Source: Pseudomonadota bacterium (GTDB lineage: Bacteria; Pseudomonadota; Gammaproteobacteria; Burkholderiales; Burkholderiaceae_C). Taken from it: a stretch of DNA of 10,570 nt. The position numbers and the translations under genes were made by a program. The notes beneath the pieces were generated by a model. It was not told the DNA's origin. It worked only from the letters and a program-made list of their open reading frames with translations, and ran no database searches. Below are positions 1-6,672 of the stretch, in pieces (within the stretch, counting starts at the first letter, position 1; each line of letters begins with the position of its first letter). Where the stretch lies: positions 1 to 10,570 of the forward strand of contig JAEZEB010000103.1 of NCBI GenBank assembly GCA_023438115.1. Direction: 5' to 3'.

Positions 1-90
1 GGCCTCGGCCTTCGGCGGCTTGAGCTGCGCCTGCGCGCCGAAAGCCGCGGCGAGCCCCAGGGCCAGCAGGGGGAGGCGGAAACTCATCAT
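1..90 (-). CDS. Exported protein, N-terminal fragment (signal peptide only visible)
   Basis: Only the first 30 codons lie in the window; the gene runs off the left edge. They read as a signal peptide: Met-Met-Ser-Phe-Arg, a hydrophobic run of Leu, Ala, Gly and Pro to about residue 17, then a likely signal peptidase I site around Ala-Gln-Ala/Gln (residues 19-22). A Pro/Lys-rich mature start (LKPPKAEA) follows. The start is chosen because GGAG lies 6 nt upstream of ATG at 90-88; a second in-frame ATG follows immediately (87-85). The gene is on the same strand as DUF72 and 70 bp downstream of it, so it could be co-transcribed or have its own promoter. The mature domain is outside the window, so no function can be assigned. 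Confidence 0.75.
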   Translation of the reverse strand, partial: MMSFRLPLLALGLAAAFGAQAQLKPPKAEA

Positions 91-133
91 CGGGTACTCC
101 GGAAAAACGGTCGGCCAATGCTACCCGGTGCCG

Positions 134-151
134 CGCGGCCTTCCCGCCGCG
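134..151 (-). terminator. Weak hairpin after the DUF72 gene
   Basis: A perfect 6-bp inverted repeat (CGCGGC / GCCGCG, 6-nt loop) begins about 10 bp past the DUF72 stop codon, in the gap before the next gene on the same strand. There is no T-run after it, so termination is not assured. It may only be a GC-rich coincidence. Confidence 0.3.
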
Positions 152-160
152 TACAGGCTT

Positions 161-1069
161 TTACCGCCGGTTTACGCGCAGCAGTTCGCGCATCATGCGC
201 GCGCCCACCTGGCCCTGGTCTTCGTTGTTGGTGTTGAAGACCACGTGCACCGCCTGGGCCCTGCGGGCGAGCTCCCGCACTTCCGGCACCATCGCGGCGA
301 GCTCCTCGGCGCTGTACTGGTAGTCGAAGCGCGAAGAGGAGGCGGCCAGGCCCTTCTTGTTCCAGGTTTCCTTGTTACGGCCATGCAGGCGCACGATCGC
401 CAGCCGCGGGTTCGCCAAGTCCCATACGCAGGGCACGCAGTTGGCGAAGCCCTGGGGCGAATCGACCACCGTGTGCACCAGGCCCAGCGAACGCTCCCAT
501 TCGAGCGTCTTCTCCAGGTGCTCGCCGTGGAACCAGGTGCCGTGGCGGAATTCCGCGGCGACGAGGTGGCCCTGCATCTTCTCGACGCAGTGCTCCACGT
601 GCGCCATGCCCTCGCGGTTGCGCAGCAGCCAGGGCGCGAACTGGAAGTGCACCGCGCCCAGCTTGCCGGCCGCGTGCAGCGGCGCGATCGCCTCGAGGAA
701 GCGGCGCCACAGCTCGTCGCGGATCTCGGTGGGCAGGTCGGCGTAGTACAGCGTGCGCGGAACGGCGGGGCCGAGCGCTTTCTGGATGTCGCGGTGCAGC
801 GCGGTCGGCAGCGCCTGGTGGCCGGTGAAGAGGCGGAAGGCCTTGATGTTGAAGGTGAAGCCGTCCGGCGTGCGCTCCGCCCACAGCTGCGCGTTCTGCG
901 GCGTCGGCATGCCGTAGTAGCTGGAGTCGACTTCCACCAGCGGGAATTGCTGCGCGTAGAAGCGCAGGCGCTGTTCCGCCGTCCGGCACGAAGGCGGGTA
1001 GAAGCGCCCGCAGGCGATGAGGGTCTTGTCGGTCCACGACGCGGTGCCGACGAGGATGGGGGAATCCAC
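161..1069 (-). CDS. DUF72 (YecE-like) family protein
   Basis: A 302-residue protein covering the usual full length of the DUF72 family, which is predicted to be a TIM-barrel protein of unknown biochemical role. Family landmarks are visible in order: ILVGTASWTDKTLI near the N-terminus, GRFYPP, the FPLVEVDSSYYGMP segment, WAERTPDGFTFNIKAFRLFTG, a central QFAPW, EFRHGTWF, VRLHGRN, and the C-terminal FNTNNEDQGQVGARMMREL. There is no signal peptide or membrane segment, so it is probably cytoplasmic. The start is the GTG at 1069-1067, because the conserved GTASW motif begins eight codons later and no in-frame ATG lies close by. No Shine-Dalgarno sequence precedes it. A TATATT hexamer ends 6 nt before the GTG, so translation may be leaderless. 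It is divergent from the helicase gene across 30 bp. The family assignment is firm; the function is unknown. Confidence 0.93.
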   Translation of the reverse strand: MDSPILVGTASWTDKTLIACGRFYPPSCRTAEQRLRFYAQQFPLVEVDSSYYGMPTPQNAQLWAERTPDGFTFNIKAFRLFTGHQALPTALHRDIQKALGPAVPRTLYYADLPTEIRDELWRRFLEAIAPLHAAGKLGAVHFQFAPWLLRNREGMAHVEHCVEKMQGHLVAAEFRHGTWFHGEHLEKTLEWERSLGLVHTVVDSPQGFANCVPCVWDLANPRLAIVRLHGRNKETWNKKGLAASSSRFDYQYSAEELAAMVPEVRELARRAQAVHVVFNTNNEDQGQVGARMMRELLRVNRR

Positions 1070-1099
1070 TGGATTAATATACAGCGCGAGCAGCGTCCC
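1070..1099. promoter_or_regulatory. 30-bp divergent promoter between DUF72 and helicase genes
   Basis: The whole space between two divergent start codons is 30 bp and holds the only AT-rich patch nearby (ATTAATATA at 1073-1081). Read on the minus strand it offers TATATT (1081-1076) as a -10 box whose expected start point coincides with the DUF72 GTG. Read on the plus strand it offers TAATAT (1075-1080) as a -10 box for the helicase, giving a leader of roughly 13 nt. Any -35 elements would lie inside the opposite coding regions, and none is convincing. Confidence 0.5.
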
Positions 1100-3169
1100 A
1101 TGCAGTACCCCGACCCCCTCGAATCCCTCAATCCGCAACAGCGCGAAGCGGCCACGCACGGCACCGGCGACGCGGCGGGCGACACGCGCCCGCTGCTGGT
1201 GATCGCCGGCGCCGGTTCCGGCAAAACCAACACGCTCGCGCATCGCGTTGCCACGCTGATCCGGCACGGCGCGGATCCGCAGCGCATGATGCTGCTGACC
1301 TTCAGCCGCCGCGCCGCGCAGGAGATGGAGCGGCGCGTGGGCGGCGTGCTGCAGAGGGCGCTGGGCTTGCAGGGCACGCAGTCGCTGCCCGCGCTGCCCT
1401 GGAGCGGCACCTTCCATTCGATCGGCGCGCGCCTGCTGCGCGAGTACGCGCCGCGCATCGGGCTGGAGGAGAGCTTCACCATCCACGACCGCGGCGACGC
1501 CGAGGACCTGATGGGCATGGTGCGGCACGAGATCGGGCTGGCGGAATCGAAGAAGCGCTTCCCGCTCAAGGGCACGTGCCTGGGCATCTATTCGCGCGTG
1601 CTCAACACGCGCGATCCGCTGGGGCTGGTGCTGCAGCAGCTCTATCCCTGGTGCACGCAGTGGGAGGACGAGCTCAAGAAGCTCTTCGGCGCCTACGTCG
1701 AGGCCAAGCAGCAGCAGAACGTGCTGGACTACGACGACCTGCTGGCCTTCTGGGCCGACATGGTGGCGGAGCCGGCGCTCGCCGAGGAGATCGGCGCGCG
1801 CTTCGACCATGTGCTGGTCGACGAGTACCAGGACACCAACCGCCTGCAGTCGGAGATCCTGCTGGCGCTTAAGCCCACGGGGCAGGGCGTGACGGTGGTG
1901 GGCGACGATGCGCAGAGCATCTATTCCTTCCGCGGCGCCACCGTGCGCAACATCCTCGACTTCCCGCGGCAGTTCACGCAGCCGGCGCGCATCGTCACGC
2001 TGGAGCGCAACTACCGCAGCACGCAGCCCATCCTGGAAGCGAGCAACGCGGTGATCGCGGCCGCCCGCGAGCGCCATGCGAAGAACCTGTATTCCGACCA
2101 GGCCTCCAGCCAGCGCGCGCAGCTGGTGCTGGTGCCCGACGAGGTGCAGCAGGCGCGCTGGGTGGCCGACGAGGTGCTGCGCCGGCGCGAGGAAGGCACC
2201 GTGCTGAAGGCGCAGGCGGTGTTGTTCCGCACCAGCCACCACAGCGCGGCGCTCGAACTCGAGCTCGCCCGCCGCAACATCCCCTTCGTGAAGTTCGGCG
2301 GCCTCAAGTTCCTGGAGGCCGCGCACGTGAAGGACCTGCTCGCGGTTCTGCGCTTCGCGCAGAACCCGCGCAGCCGCATGGCGGGCTTCCGCGTCGCGCA
2401 ACTGGTGCCGGGCATAGGCGCGGCGACGGCGACGCGCCTGCTCGATGCGATGGCGGACGCGAGTGATCCGCAGGCCGCGCTGCAGGCGTTCGAGCCGCCG
2501 GCGCAGGCGAAGGAAGCCTGGGAGCCGCTGGCGGCGCTCTATGCGCGCCTGCACGAACCGGGACTCGCCTGGCCCGCCGACATGGAGCTGGCGAAGGCCT
2601 GGTACCTCCCGCAGCTCGAACGCATGCACGACGACGCGCAGGTGCGCAAGCTGGACGTGGAGCAGCTCGCGCGCCTGGCCGCGGGCTACGGCAGCCGCGA
2701 ACGCTTCCTCACCGAGCTCACGCTCGATCCGCCGGATGCCACCAGCGACCAGAGCGGCCCGCCGCTGCGCGACGAGGACTACCTGATCCTCTCGACGATC
2801 CACAGCGCCAAGGGCCAGGAGTGGAAGGCGGTGCACGTGCTGAACGTGGTCGACGGCTGCATCCCCAGCGACATGGCCACGGGCAGCACCGAGGAACTCG
2901 AGGAGGAGCGCCGGCTGCTGTACGTGGCGATGACGCGCGCCAAGGAGCACCTGCACCTGATGGTGCCGCAGCGCTTCTACGTCTCGCAGCAGGCGGGCGG
3001 CGGCGACCGCCACGTGTACGCGGGGCGCACGCGTTTCATCGGCGAGGCGATGGCGGCGCAGTTCGAGCAGGTGGTGTGGCCGGAGGCGAGCGCCGCCGTC
3101 GCTGCCAGCGCCCAGCCGCAGGCACCCGTGATGCAGGTGCGCGCGCGTTCCCGCGCGCTGTGGAAGTAG
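1100..3169 (+). CDS. UvrD/Rep-family superfamily 1 ATP-dependent DNA helicase
   Basis: A 689-residue SF1A 3'-5' helicase, expected to unwind DNA or strip proteins from it during repair or replication restart. All core motifs are present in order: Q-motif region LNPQQREA (10-17), Walker A GAGSGKT (37-43), LTFSRRAAQEM (motif Ia), GTFHS (Ib), Walker B DEYQDT (241-246), motif III GDDAQSIYSFRG (from 268), RNYRS (303-307), motif V STIHSAKGQEW (565-575) and motif VI YVAMTRAKE (608-616). The Ala/Gln-rich C-terminal tail of about 30 residues carries no recognisable domain. The open frame continues far upstream of ATG 1100, but that stretch is antisense to DUF72. The chosen ATG is the first codon after the divergent promoter, and the family N-terminus (LNPQQREA) follows it. 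No strong ribosome site is visible. It resembles the short PcrA/Rep-like paralogues rather than clearly UvrD or Rep, so no symbol is given. Confidence 0.95.
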   Translation: MQYPDPLESLNPQQREAATHGTGDAAGDTRPLLVIAGAGSGKTNTLAHRVATLIRHGADPQRMMLLTFSRRAAQEMERRVGGVLQRALGLQGTQSLPALPWSGTFHSIGARLLREYAPRIGLEESFTIHDRGDAEDLMGMVRHEIGLAESKKRFPLKGTCLGIYSRVLNTRDPLGLVLQQLYPWCTQWEDELKKLFGAYVEAKQQQNVLDYDDLLAFWADMVAEPALAEEIGARFDHVLVDEYQDTNRLQSEILLALKPTGQGVTVVGDDAQSIYSFRGATVRNILDFPRQFTQPARIVTLERNYRSTQPILEASNAVIAAARERHAKNLYSDQASSQRAQLVLVPDEVQQARWVADEVLRRREEGTVLKAQAVLFRTSHHSAALELELARRNIPFVKFGGLKFLEAAHVKDLLAVLRFAQNPRSRMAGFRVAQLVPGIGAATATRLLDAMADASDPQAALQAFEPPAQAKEAWEPLAALYARLHEPGLAWPADMELAKAWYLPQLERMHDDAQVRKLDVEQLARLAAGYGSRERFLTELTLDPPDATSDQSGPPLRDEDYLILSTIHSAKGQEWKAVHVLNVVDGCIPSDMATGSTEELEEERRLLYVAMTRAKEHLHLMVPQRFYVSQQAGGGDRHVYAGRTRFIGEAMAAQFEQVVWPEASAAVAASAQPQAPVMQVRARSRALWK
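3141..3158. terminator. Hairpin at the 3' end of the helicase gene
   Basis: A perfect 7-bp inverted repeat (GCGCGCG / CGCGCGC, loop TTCC) sits inside the last codons of the helicase gene. The next gene converges with only 7 bp between stop codons, so any terminator must lie inside coding sequence. This hairpin is the best candidate, but there is no T-run and GC-rich coding sequence often yields such repeats. Confidence 0.3.
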
Positions 3170-3176
3170 CCGCGCC

Positions 3177-5201
3177 CTACACCTGCGCCTGCCGGGCCAG
3201 CGTCTCCCGCCGTTGCCGCAGCGACGCGCCCGAGCGATGGAAATCGAACTCCAGGTCGGCCTTGGCCGGGGCGTGCGCGGACGAAGCCGCGAGCACGCGC
3301 GCGAGCGTCGCCTGCACCGTGGCCTGGTCGTCGTCGAAGCCGCCGTGCTCCACGCTGCGCGAGGCGGCGACCGAACCCGTCGGCGCGTCGTTGGGCGAGA
3401 ACACCAGGTCCGCGGCGCCGCTGGTGAACAGCTGGCGCACCGTCGCGTCCGCCGCGATCCACTTCTCCATGCCCAGCAGCGGCGTGCCCTCGCCGAACGC
3501 GCCGGCCTCGAAGCTGCGCGAGACCAGGTACAGCAGCGACTTGTTGTAGATGCGCGCGCAGTGGTCGTCCTGCTCCGCCTTGTCGCTGAGCGCGAACAGG
3601 GCGAAGCGCCCGATGCCGCCGTCGCGGATCGCGGGCAGGTAGGCCTGCTTGAACAGGTCCAGCGTCGCCGCGGGCGCCCACAGCGTGCAGGTGGCGATGC
3701 GCAGGCCGTAGCCCGGCTCGCCCGCGAGCCAACCGGAGCGGACCGTCGCACCCGCGGCGGTGAGCATGCGCACCACCGGCGCCATGAAGATGGAGCCGGC
3801 GCTGTGCCCCACCACGTGCACTTCCAGCGGCATGCGCGCGGCGAGTGCCGCGAGGTGCTCCAGCGCGATCCGTGCACCGCCACCCGCCGCGGTCGCCGCC
3901 AGCGCGTTCTCCTTCATCTCGTCCCAGCTTGCCTTGCCCGTGAGGCCGCGCGCCAGGATCTCCAGCGTGTCGTCCAGGCGATCCAGCAGGAAGTCGCGCG
4001 CCGCGTCCAGCGCGCCTTCGGGCCGGCGCCTGCGCAGCGCGTCCTGCAGCATGTTCGTCAGCGTGGACCAGTAGTCGCTGTGCCACACGAAGGAGATGGG
4101 ATACACCTGCGCTTGCAGCATCGCGCTGCGGTAGTCCGCCAGCCGCTGCACCGCCGCGCGCTCGTCGACCAGCCCGCCGTGCGCGTAGAGCAGCACGCGC
4201 TTGACGGGCCAGTCCTTCATCGCCCGCGGCATGTCCGCCTCGAAGATCTCGCGCACGTCCTCGGCCGAGGTGCCGTAGTCGCCGCCGGTGCGCAGGCGCC
4301 CCTGGTTGCCCAGGCTGACGATGTGCGGGCGCAGGTCGGCGTACGAATAGGCACTGGAGCGACCCGCCGTGGGTGCGTGCGCGATGGCGGAGGATTCGCT
4401 GCGCCGCAGCGTCACCGGCGCGCCGAGGCGCGCCACCCAGACGTCGGTGCCGTTGGCCAGCCAGTCGTCGTAGGAGATGCGGGCGAAGCCCCGCACGCCC
4501 CAGCGCGGCCCCCAGGAGTTCTGGATCCAGAAGCCTTCCGCGTCGTAGGCGACGATGGCGAAGGCATGCGCGCCGGCGGCCGGGGCGGGATAGGGGATGT
4601 CGCCCTGCTTCGTCACCTTTTCCCAGCCCGCGTGCACGACGGCCGTGGCGAAGAGGATGCCAACCTCCGCCAGCGCGCTGTGCATCGCCACCAGGTCGCG
4701 GTGGTTCACGCGCAGGTAGGCGCCCAGCGGCCGGCGCAGCGCGTCGGCGGTGCGCGCATCGGTGAGCCCGCCGGCGCTCGCGGCCGCACGGCGCGCGGAT
4801 CGCCATTCGGCCTCGCTGCACACGCCGTGCTTGTGCCAGCCCTTCATAGCGCCACGGGCGCTGGAGCCGCTGTAGTTCTCGCCGGGCCACTCGTCATGGC
4901 GTCGCGCCATCTCGTAGAGCATGCGCGCGCTCACAGGCGCCGGATCCGGCAGGACCTTGCGCCGCGTGAGCAGGTAGTTCGCCACGGTGGCGAGGCCGAA
5001 GCCGGTGCACGCGCCTTCGCTGCCCTGGTCCAGCACCGGGATCTTCCAGGCCCGGTAATCCGCGAGCGGGATGTGCGTGGGGACCTCGACGAGCGTGGGC
5101 TCGAACATGCGGTCGCGGAAGTCCAGCGTGTCGCGGCGGGCGTCGAGCACGCGCTGCACCGTGGCGCGGCCCGAGCGGGTCGCGAGCGTCGTGGTGGCCA
5201 T
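3177..5201 (-). CDS. Papain-type C1A cysteine peptidase fused to an alpha/beta hydrolase
   Basis: A 674-residue two-enzyme protein. Residues ~20-260 form a C1A (papain-like) peptidase: oxyanion Gln59 and nucleophile Cys65 in DQGSEGACTGFG, His212 in GAHAFAIVAYD, and Asn228 in QNSWG. The Gln-Cys spacing (6) and His-Asn spacing (16) match papain. Residues ~330-640 look like an alpha/beta hydrolase: AHGG at 340-343 (oxyanion region), nucleophile elbow GHSAG with Ser467, and His619 in EHGGF as candidate catalytic His; the acid is less clear (Asp605 possible). There is no signal peptide or membrane segment and only a short N-terminal lead, so it is probably cytosolic and not a classical propeptide zymogen. 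The start is ATG 5201, because GGGAGG lies 5-6 nt upstream; an in-frame GTG at 5207 overlaps that ribosome site. It is monocistronic and convergent with the helicase. The substrate is unknown. Domain calls are from motifs seen in the sequence; co-operation of the two sites is inference. Confidence 0.9.
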   Translation of the reverse strand: MATTTLATRSGRATVQRVLDARRDTLDFRDRMFEPTLVEVPTHIPLADYRAWKIPVLDQGSEGACTGFGLATVANYLLTRRKVLPDPAPVSARMLYEMARRHDEWPGENYSGSSARGAMKGWHKHGVCSEAEWRSARRAAASAGGLTDARTADALRRPLGAYLRVNHRDLVAMHSALAEVGILFATAVVHAGWEKVTKQGDIPYPAPAAGAHAFAIVAYDAEGFWIQNSWGPRWGVRGFARISYDDWLANGTDVWVARLGAPVTLRRSESSAIAHAPTAGRSSAYSYADLRPHIVSLGNQGRLRTGGDYGTSAEDVREIFEADMPRAMKDWPVKRVLLYAHGGLVDERAAVQRLADYRSAMLQAQVYPISFVWHSDYWSTLTNMLQDALRRRRPEGALDAARDFLLDRLDDTLEILARGLTGKASWDEMKENALAATAAGGGARIALEHLAALAARMPLEVHVVGHSAGSIFMAPVVRMLTAAGATVRSGWLAGEPGYGLRIATCTLWAPAATLDLFKQAYLPAIRDGGIGRFALFALSDKAEQDDHCARIYNKSLLYLVSRSFEAGAFGEGTPLLGMEKWIAADATVRQLFTSGAADLVFSPNDAPTGSVAASRSVEHGGFDDDQATVQATLARVLAASSAHAPAKADLEFDFHRSGASLRQRRETLARQAQV

Positions 5202-5249
5202 GGGCACCTCCCTTCGCGGGCGCGCCGGCCGGGACGGCGGCGCGGCGCC

Positions 5250-5278
5250 ATCGTGCGGTTGGCCCGGGGCAGCGTCAA
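5250..5278 (-). promoter_or_regulatory. Candidate sigma-70 promoter of the peptidase-hydrolase gene
   Basis: On the minus strand TTGACG (5278-5273) is followed after exactly 17 bp by CACGAT (5255-5250). The -35 is near consensus and the -10 is weak (3 of 6). The predicted start point is near 5243, leaving a leader of about 42 nt that contains the GGGAGG ribosome site. Confidence 0.45.
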
Positions 5279-5286
5279 CGCCCCGG
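5264..5286. repeat. Inverted repeat centred on the peptidase -35 box
   Basis: A perfect 7-bp inverted repeat (CCGGGGC at 5264-5270, GCCCCGG at 5280-5286) flanks a 9-bp centre that contains the TTGACG -35 element. The position would suit an operator at which a repressor blocks polymerase. The arms are pure G/C, so chance is a real alternative. Confidence 0.35.
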
Positions 5287-5320
5287 ACGGCAGACCCTCC
5301 ATCCGGCGGATACGCGCTCG

Positions 5321-5376
5321 TCCTACGGCAGGCGCTGCGGCGCTCCGACAGCGGGGCCGCGACCGGCGCCTACATT
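5321..5376 (+). promoter_or_regulatory. Three-part promoter, copy A: TCCTAC-26-GACA-23-CTACATT
   Basis: TCCTAC is at 5321, GACA at 5347 and CTACATT at 5370. The same elements with the same start-to-start spacings (26 and 23) recur at 9011 and 9819. CTACATT would serve as the -10 region (C before TAcAtT, as in RpoS-type promoters) and GACA as the end of a -35, although the 20-bp spacer is long. TCCTAC would then be centred near -60, a usual activator position. The expected transcript starts near 5383, about 35 nt before the 72-residue protein gene at 5418. Confidence 0.6.
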
Positions 5377-5417
5377 GCGACCGGACATCCCGTCCATGTC
5401 AGCGAAGGAGACACGCC

Positions 5418-5636
5418 ATGGCATCCCGCAGTTCCTCTTCCCCCACCCTCGGCGGCGGCAAGTCCGCGAGCGATTCCAGCCGCAGCAGCGGCAGCCGCGG
5501 CGCGGCCAGCAGCGGCACGAAGAAGGCAAGCAATGCACGCTCGGCCCAGCGCCAGGGCGAGAAGGCCACGGCCAACAAGGCAAGCGGACGGCGCGCGAGC
5601 GCCAGCGCCGGCGGCAAGAAGGGCGGCCAGGCATGA
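5418..5636 (+). CDS. Small basic, disordered Ser/Ala/Gly/Lys-rich protein
   Basis: A 72-residue protein dominated by Ser, Ala, Gly, Arg and Lys. It has seven Arg, seven Lys and only two acidic residues (net about +12), no aromatic residue and no hydrophobic core. It should be intrinsically disordered, and the composition would suit nucleic-acid binding or a desiccation/stress role. No known family is recognised. The start is ATG 5418, with AAGGAG about 8 nt upstream. Its stop codon overlaps the next start as ATGA at 5633-5636, implying translational coupling with the following 72-residue protein. Promoter copy A lies just upstream. A long open frame running into it from the left is antisense to the peptidase gene and is not part of the protein. 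Existence is well supported by ribosome site, promoter and coupling; function is unknown. Confidence 0.72.
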   Translation: MASRSSSSPTLGGGKSASDSSRSSGSRGAASSGTKKASNARSAQRQGEKATANKASGRRASASAGGKKGGQA

Positions 5637-5851
5637 ACCGGGACGACGACGCCACCATCCCGAACAGCAAGAGCCCAGGCAACGAGGGCGCGCGGGGCAG
5701 CCGCGGCCAGGCCAACAGCGGCGCGCAGGGCAGCAACAGCACGCAGAAGCAGGGCAACGAGCGCGCGCCCGAAGCGGGCAGCCCCGACCTGCGGGATGCG
5801 GATGCCCAGGGCGGGGGCGGCGCGGGCAGCGACAGCAGCCGGTCCACGTAG
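5633..5851 (+). CDS. Small hydrophilic disordered Gly/Ser/Asn-rich protein
   Basis: A 72-residue protein that starts inside the stop codon of the preceding gene (ATGA overlap) and happens to have the same length as it. It is rich in Gly, Ser, Asn, Gln and Asp, has no Cys, aromatic residue or hydrophobic stretch, and carries a slight net negative charge (ten acidic against eight basic residues). That contrasts with its strongly basic partner. It begins MNRDDDATIPNSKSPGNEG and ends in a Gly-rich, Ser-rich tail. It has no ribosome site of its own beyond the Gly/Lys codons of the upstream gene, so re-initiation is the likely mode of translation. No family is recognised. The tight overlap and opposite charge suggest a matched pair, perhaps a complex or two parts of a hydrophilin-like stress response; this is inference from composition. 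Confidence 0.65.
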   Translation: MNRDDDATIPNSKSPGNEGARGSRGQANSGAQGSNSTQKQGNERAPEAGSPDLRDADAQGGGGAGSDSSRST

Positions 5852-5856
5852 CGCGC

Positions 5857-5862
5857 GACAAT
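5857..5862 (+). promoter_or_regulatory. Candidate -10 box of a leaderless phosphatase transcript
   Basis: GACAAT lies exactly 6 bp before the phosphatase ATG, placing the expected start point on the ATG itself. The purine run between them (GGAGGG) abuts the ATG and is too close to work as a normal ribosome site. No good -35 is seen, so this is tentative. Confidence 0.35.
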
Positions 5863-5868
5863 GGAGGG

Positions 5869-6573
5869 ATGCGGTTTCCGAGTTCCTCCAACTTCCGCAC
5901 CGTCGGCGCCCCTGACCGTCCGCTGCGCAACCTCTACCGTTCCGACCACCTCGGCGCCCTCGATGACGCCGATGCTGCGCAGATCCGCGCGCTGGGCATC
6001 GCGCGCGTGCTGGACTTCCGCGGCGTGCAGGAGCGCGCGTCCGCCGTCTGCCGGCTGCGCGACGTGCAGGTGCATTCGCTGCCGATCGAACCGACCATCG
6101 TGCAGAAACTCGTGGCCCTCGCTTCGCGAGGGCATGGCCTGAGCGGCGCCGACATCGTGGCGTACATGCGGGACACCTACCGGGGCTTCGTGCGCGAAGG
6201 CACGCCGCGCTTCGCCGAATTCTTCCGGCACCTGCTCGAATCGGACCAGCCCACGGTGTTCCACTGCACGGCCGGCAAGGACCGCACGGGGCTGGCCGCG
6301 GCGCTGCTGCTCAAGGCCGTCGGTGCCCACGACGACGAGGTGTGGCACGACTACCTGCTCACCAACGACAGGCTGCAGCTGCCCGGGGATTCGCGCTACG
6401 GGCTTCCGCGCGAGGCGATGGAAGTGCTCTGGCGCGTGCAGCCCGACTTCCTGCAGGCGGCGCTCGACGAGGCGGATGCACGCTACGGTTCGCTCGACGC
6501 CTACCTGCGTGACGGGCTGGGCCTGCGCGCGGCCGAGCGCGACAAGCTGCGCGCGCTGTATCGGCCGCAGTAG
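5869..6573 (+). CDS. Tyrosine-protein phosphatase (Y_phosphatase3-like, cysteine-based)
   Basis: A 234-residue protein of the bacterial tyrosine/dual-specificity phosphatase type. The signature P-loop HCTAGKDRTG is complete, with nucleophile Cys133, Arg139 and the Lys-Asp pair typical of the atypical bacterial group related to MptpB. Such enzymes hydrolyse phosphotyrosine and in some cases phosphoserine/threonine or phosphoinositides. Other family marks are NLYRSDHLGAL near residue 20, IARVLDFRG, and a helical C-terminus with YLLTNDR. The N-terminus is short: the usual NFRDLGG element is reduced to SNFRTVG and the strand that normally follows it is missing. No signal peptide is present. The start is ATG 5869, the only suitable in-frame start; it has no properly spaced ribosome site and may be leaderless. 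The gene begins 17 bp after the 72-residue gene and could be partly co-transcribed with it. Confidence 0.92.
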   Translation: MRFPSSSNFRTVGAPDRPLRNLYRSDHLGALDDADAAQIRALGIARVLDFRGVQERASAVCRLRDVQVHSLPIEPTIVQKLVALASRGHGLSGADIVAYMRDTYRGFVREGTPRFAEFFRHLLESDQPTVFHCTAGKDRTGLAAALLLKAVGAHDDEVWHDYLLTNDRLQLPGDSRYGLPREAMEVLWRVQPDFLQAALDEADARYGSLDAYLRDGLGLRAAERDKLRALYRPQ

Positions 6574-6611
6574 CGAGGGCCACCTACTTCCCCGGAGGGA
6601 TGCGCGGCCTG

Positions 6612-6642
6612 GCGCGCAGGCGCAAGGTGCGCTCCTGCGCGC
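6612..6642 (+). terminator. Strong hairpin downstream of the phosphatase gene
   Basis: A perfect 9-bp inverted repeat (GCGCGCAGG at 6612-6620, CCTGCGCGC at 6634-6642) is extended inward by three more pairs (CGC/GCG) across a 2-nt bulge, with an AAGGT loop. It begins 38 bp after the stop codon. No T-run follows, so it would be a factor-assisted or mRNA-stabilising structure. Confidence 0.45.
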
Positions 6643-6672
6643 GCCCGCCGCCTGCCGCGCTCCGCGCCGGCT

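Noticed and set aside
20..1099. Upstream extension of the helicase reading frame by 360 codons
   Set aside because: It is antisense to the clear DUF72 gene, has the Arg/His/Leu-rich composition of a shadow frame in GC-rich DNA, and the helicase family N-terminus begins just after ATG 1100.
1070..3883. Very long open minus-strand frame running from the peptidase gene through the helicase into DUF72
   Set aside because: Outside the DUF72 part it is antisense to the helicase, and its start is inside the peptidase-hydrolase gene in another frame. No domain is visible.
5202..5207. GTG at 5207 as start of the peptidase-hydrolase
   Set aside because: It lies inside the GGGAGG-containing ribosome site that is correctly spaced for ATG 5201.
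3213..5417. Long plus-strand frame leading into the 72-residue protein at 5418
   Set aside because: It is antisense to the peptidase-hydrolase gene, which has conserved catalytic motifs. The ATG at 5418 has a proper ribosome site and promoter.
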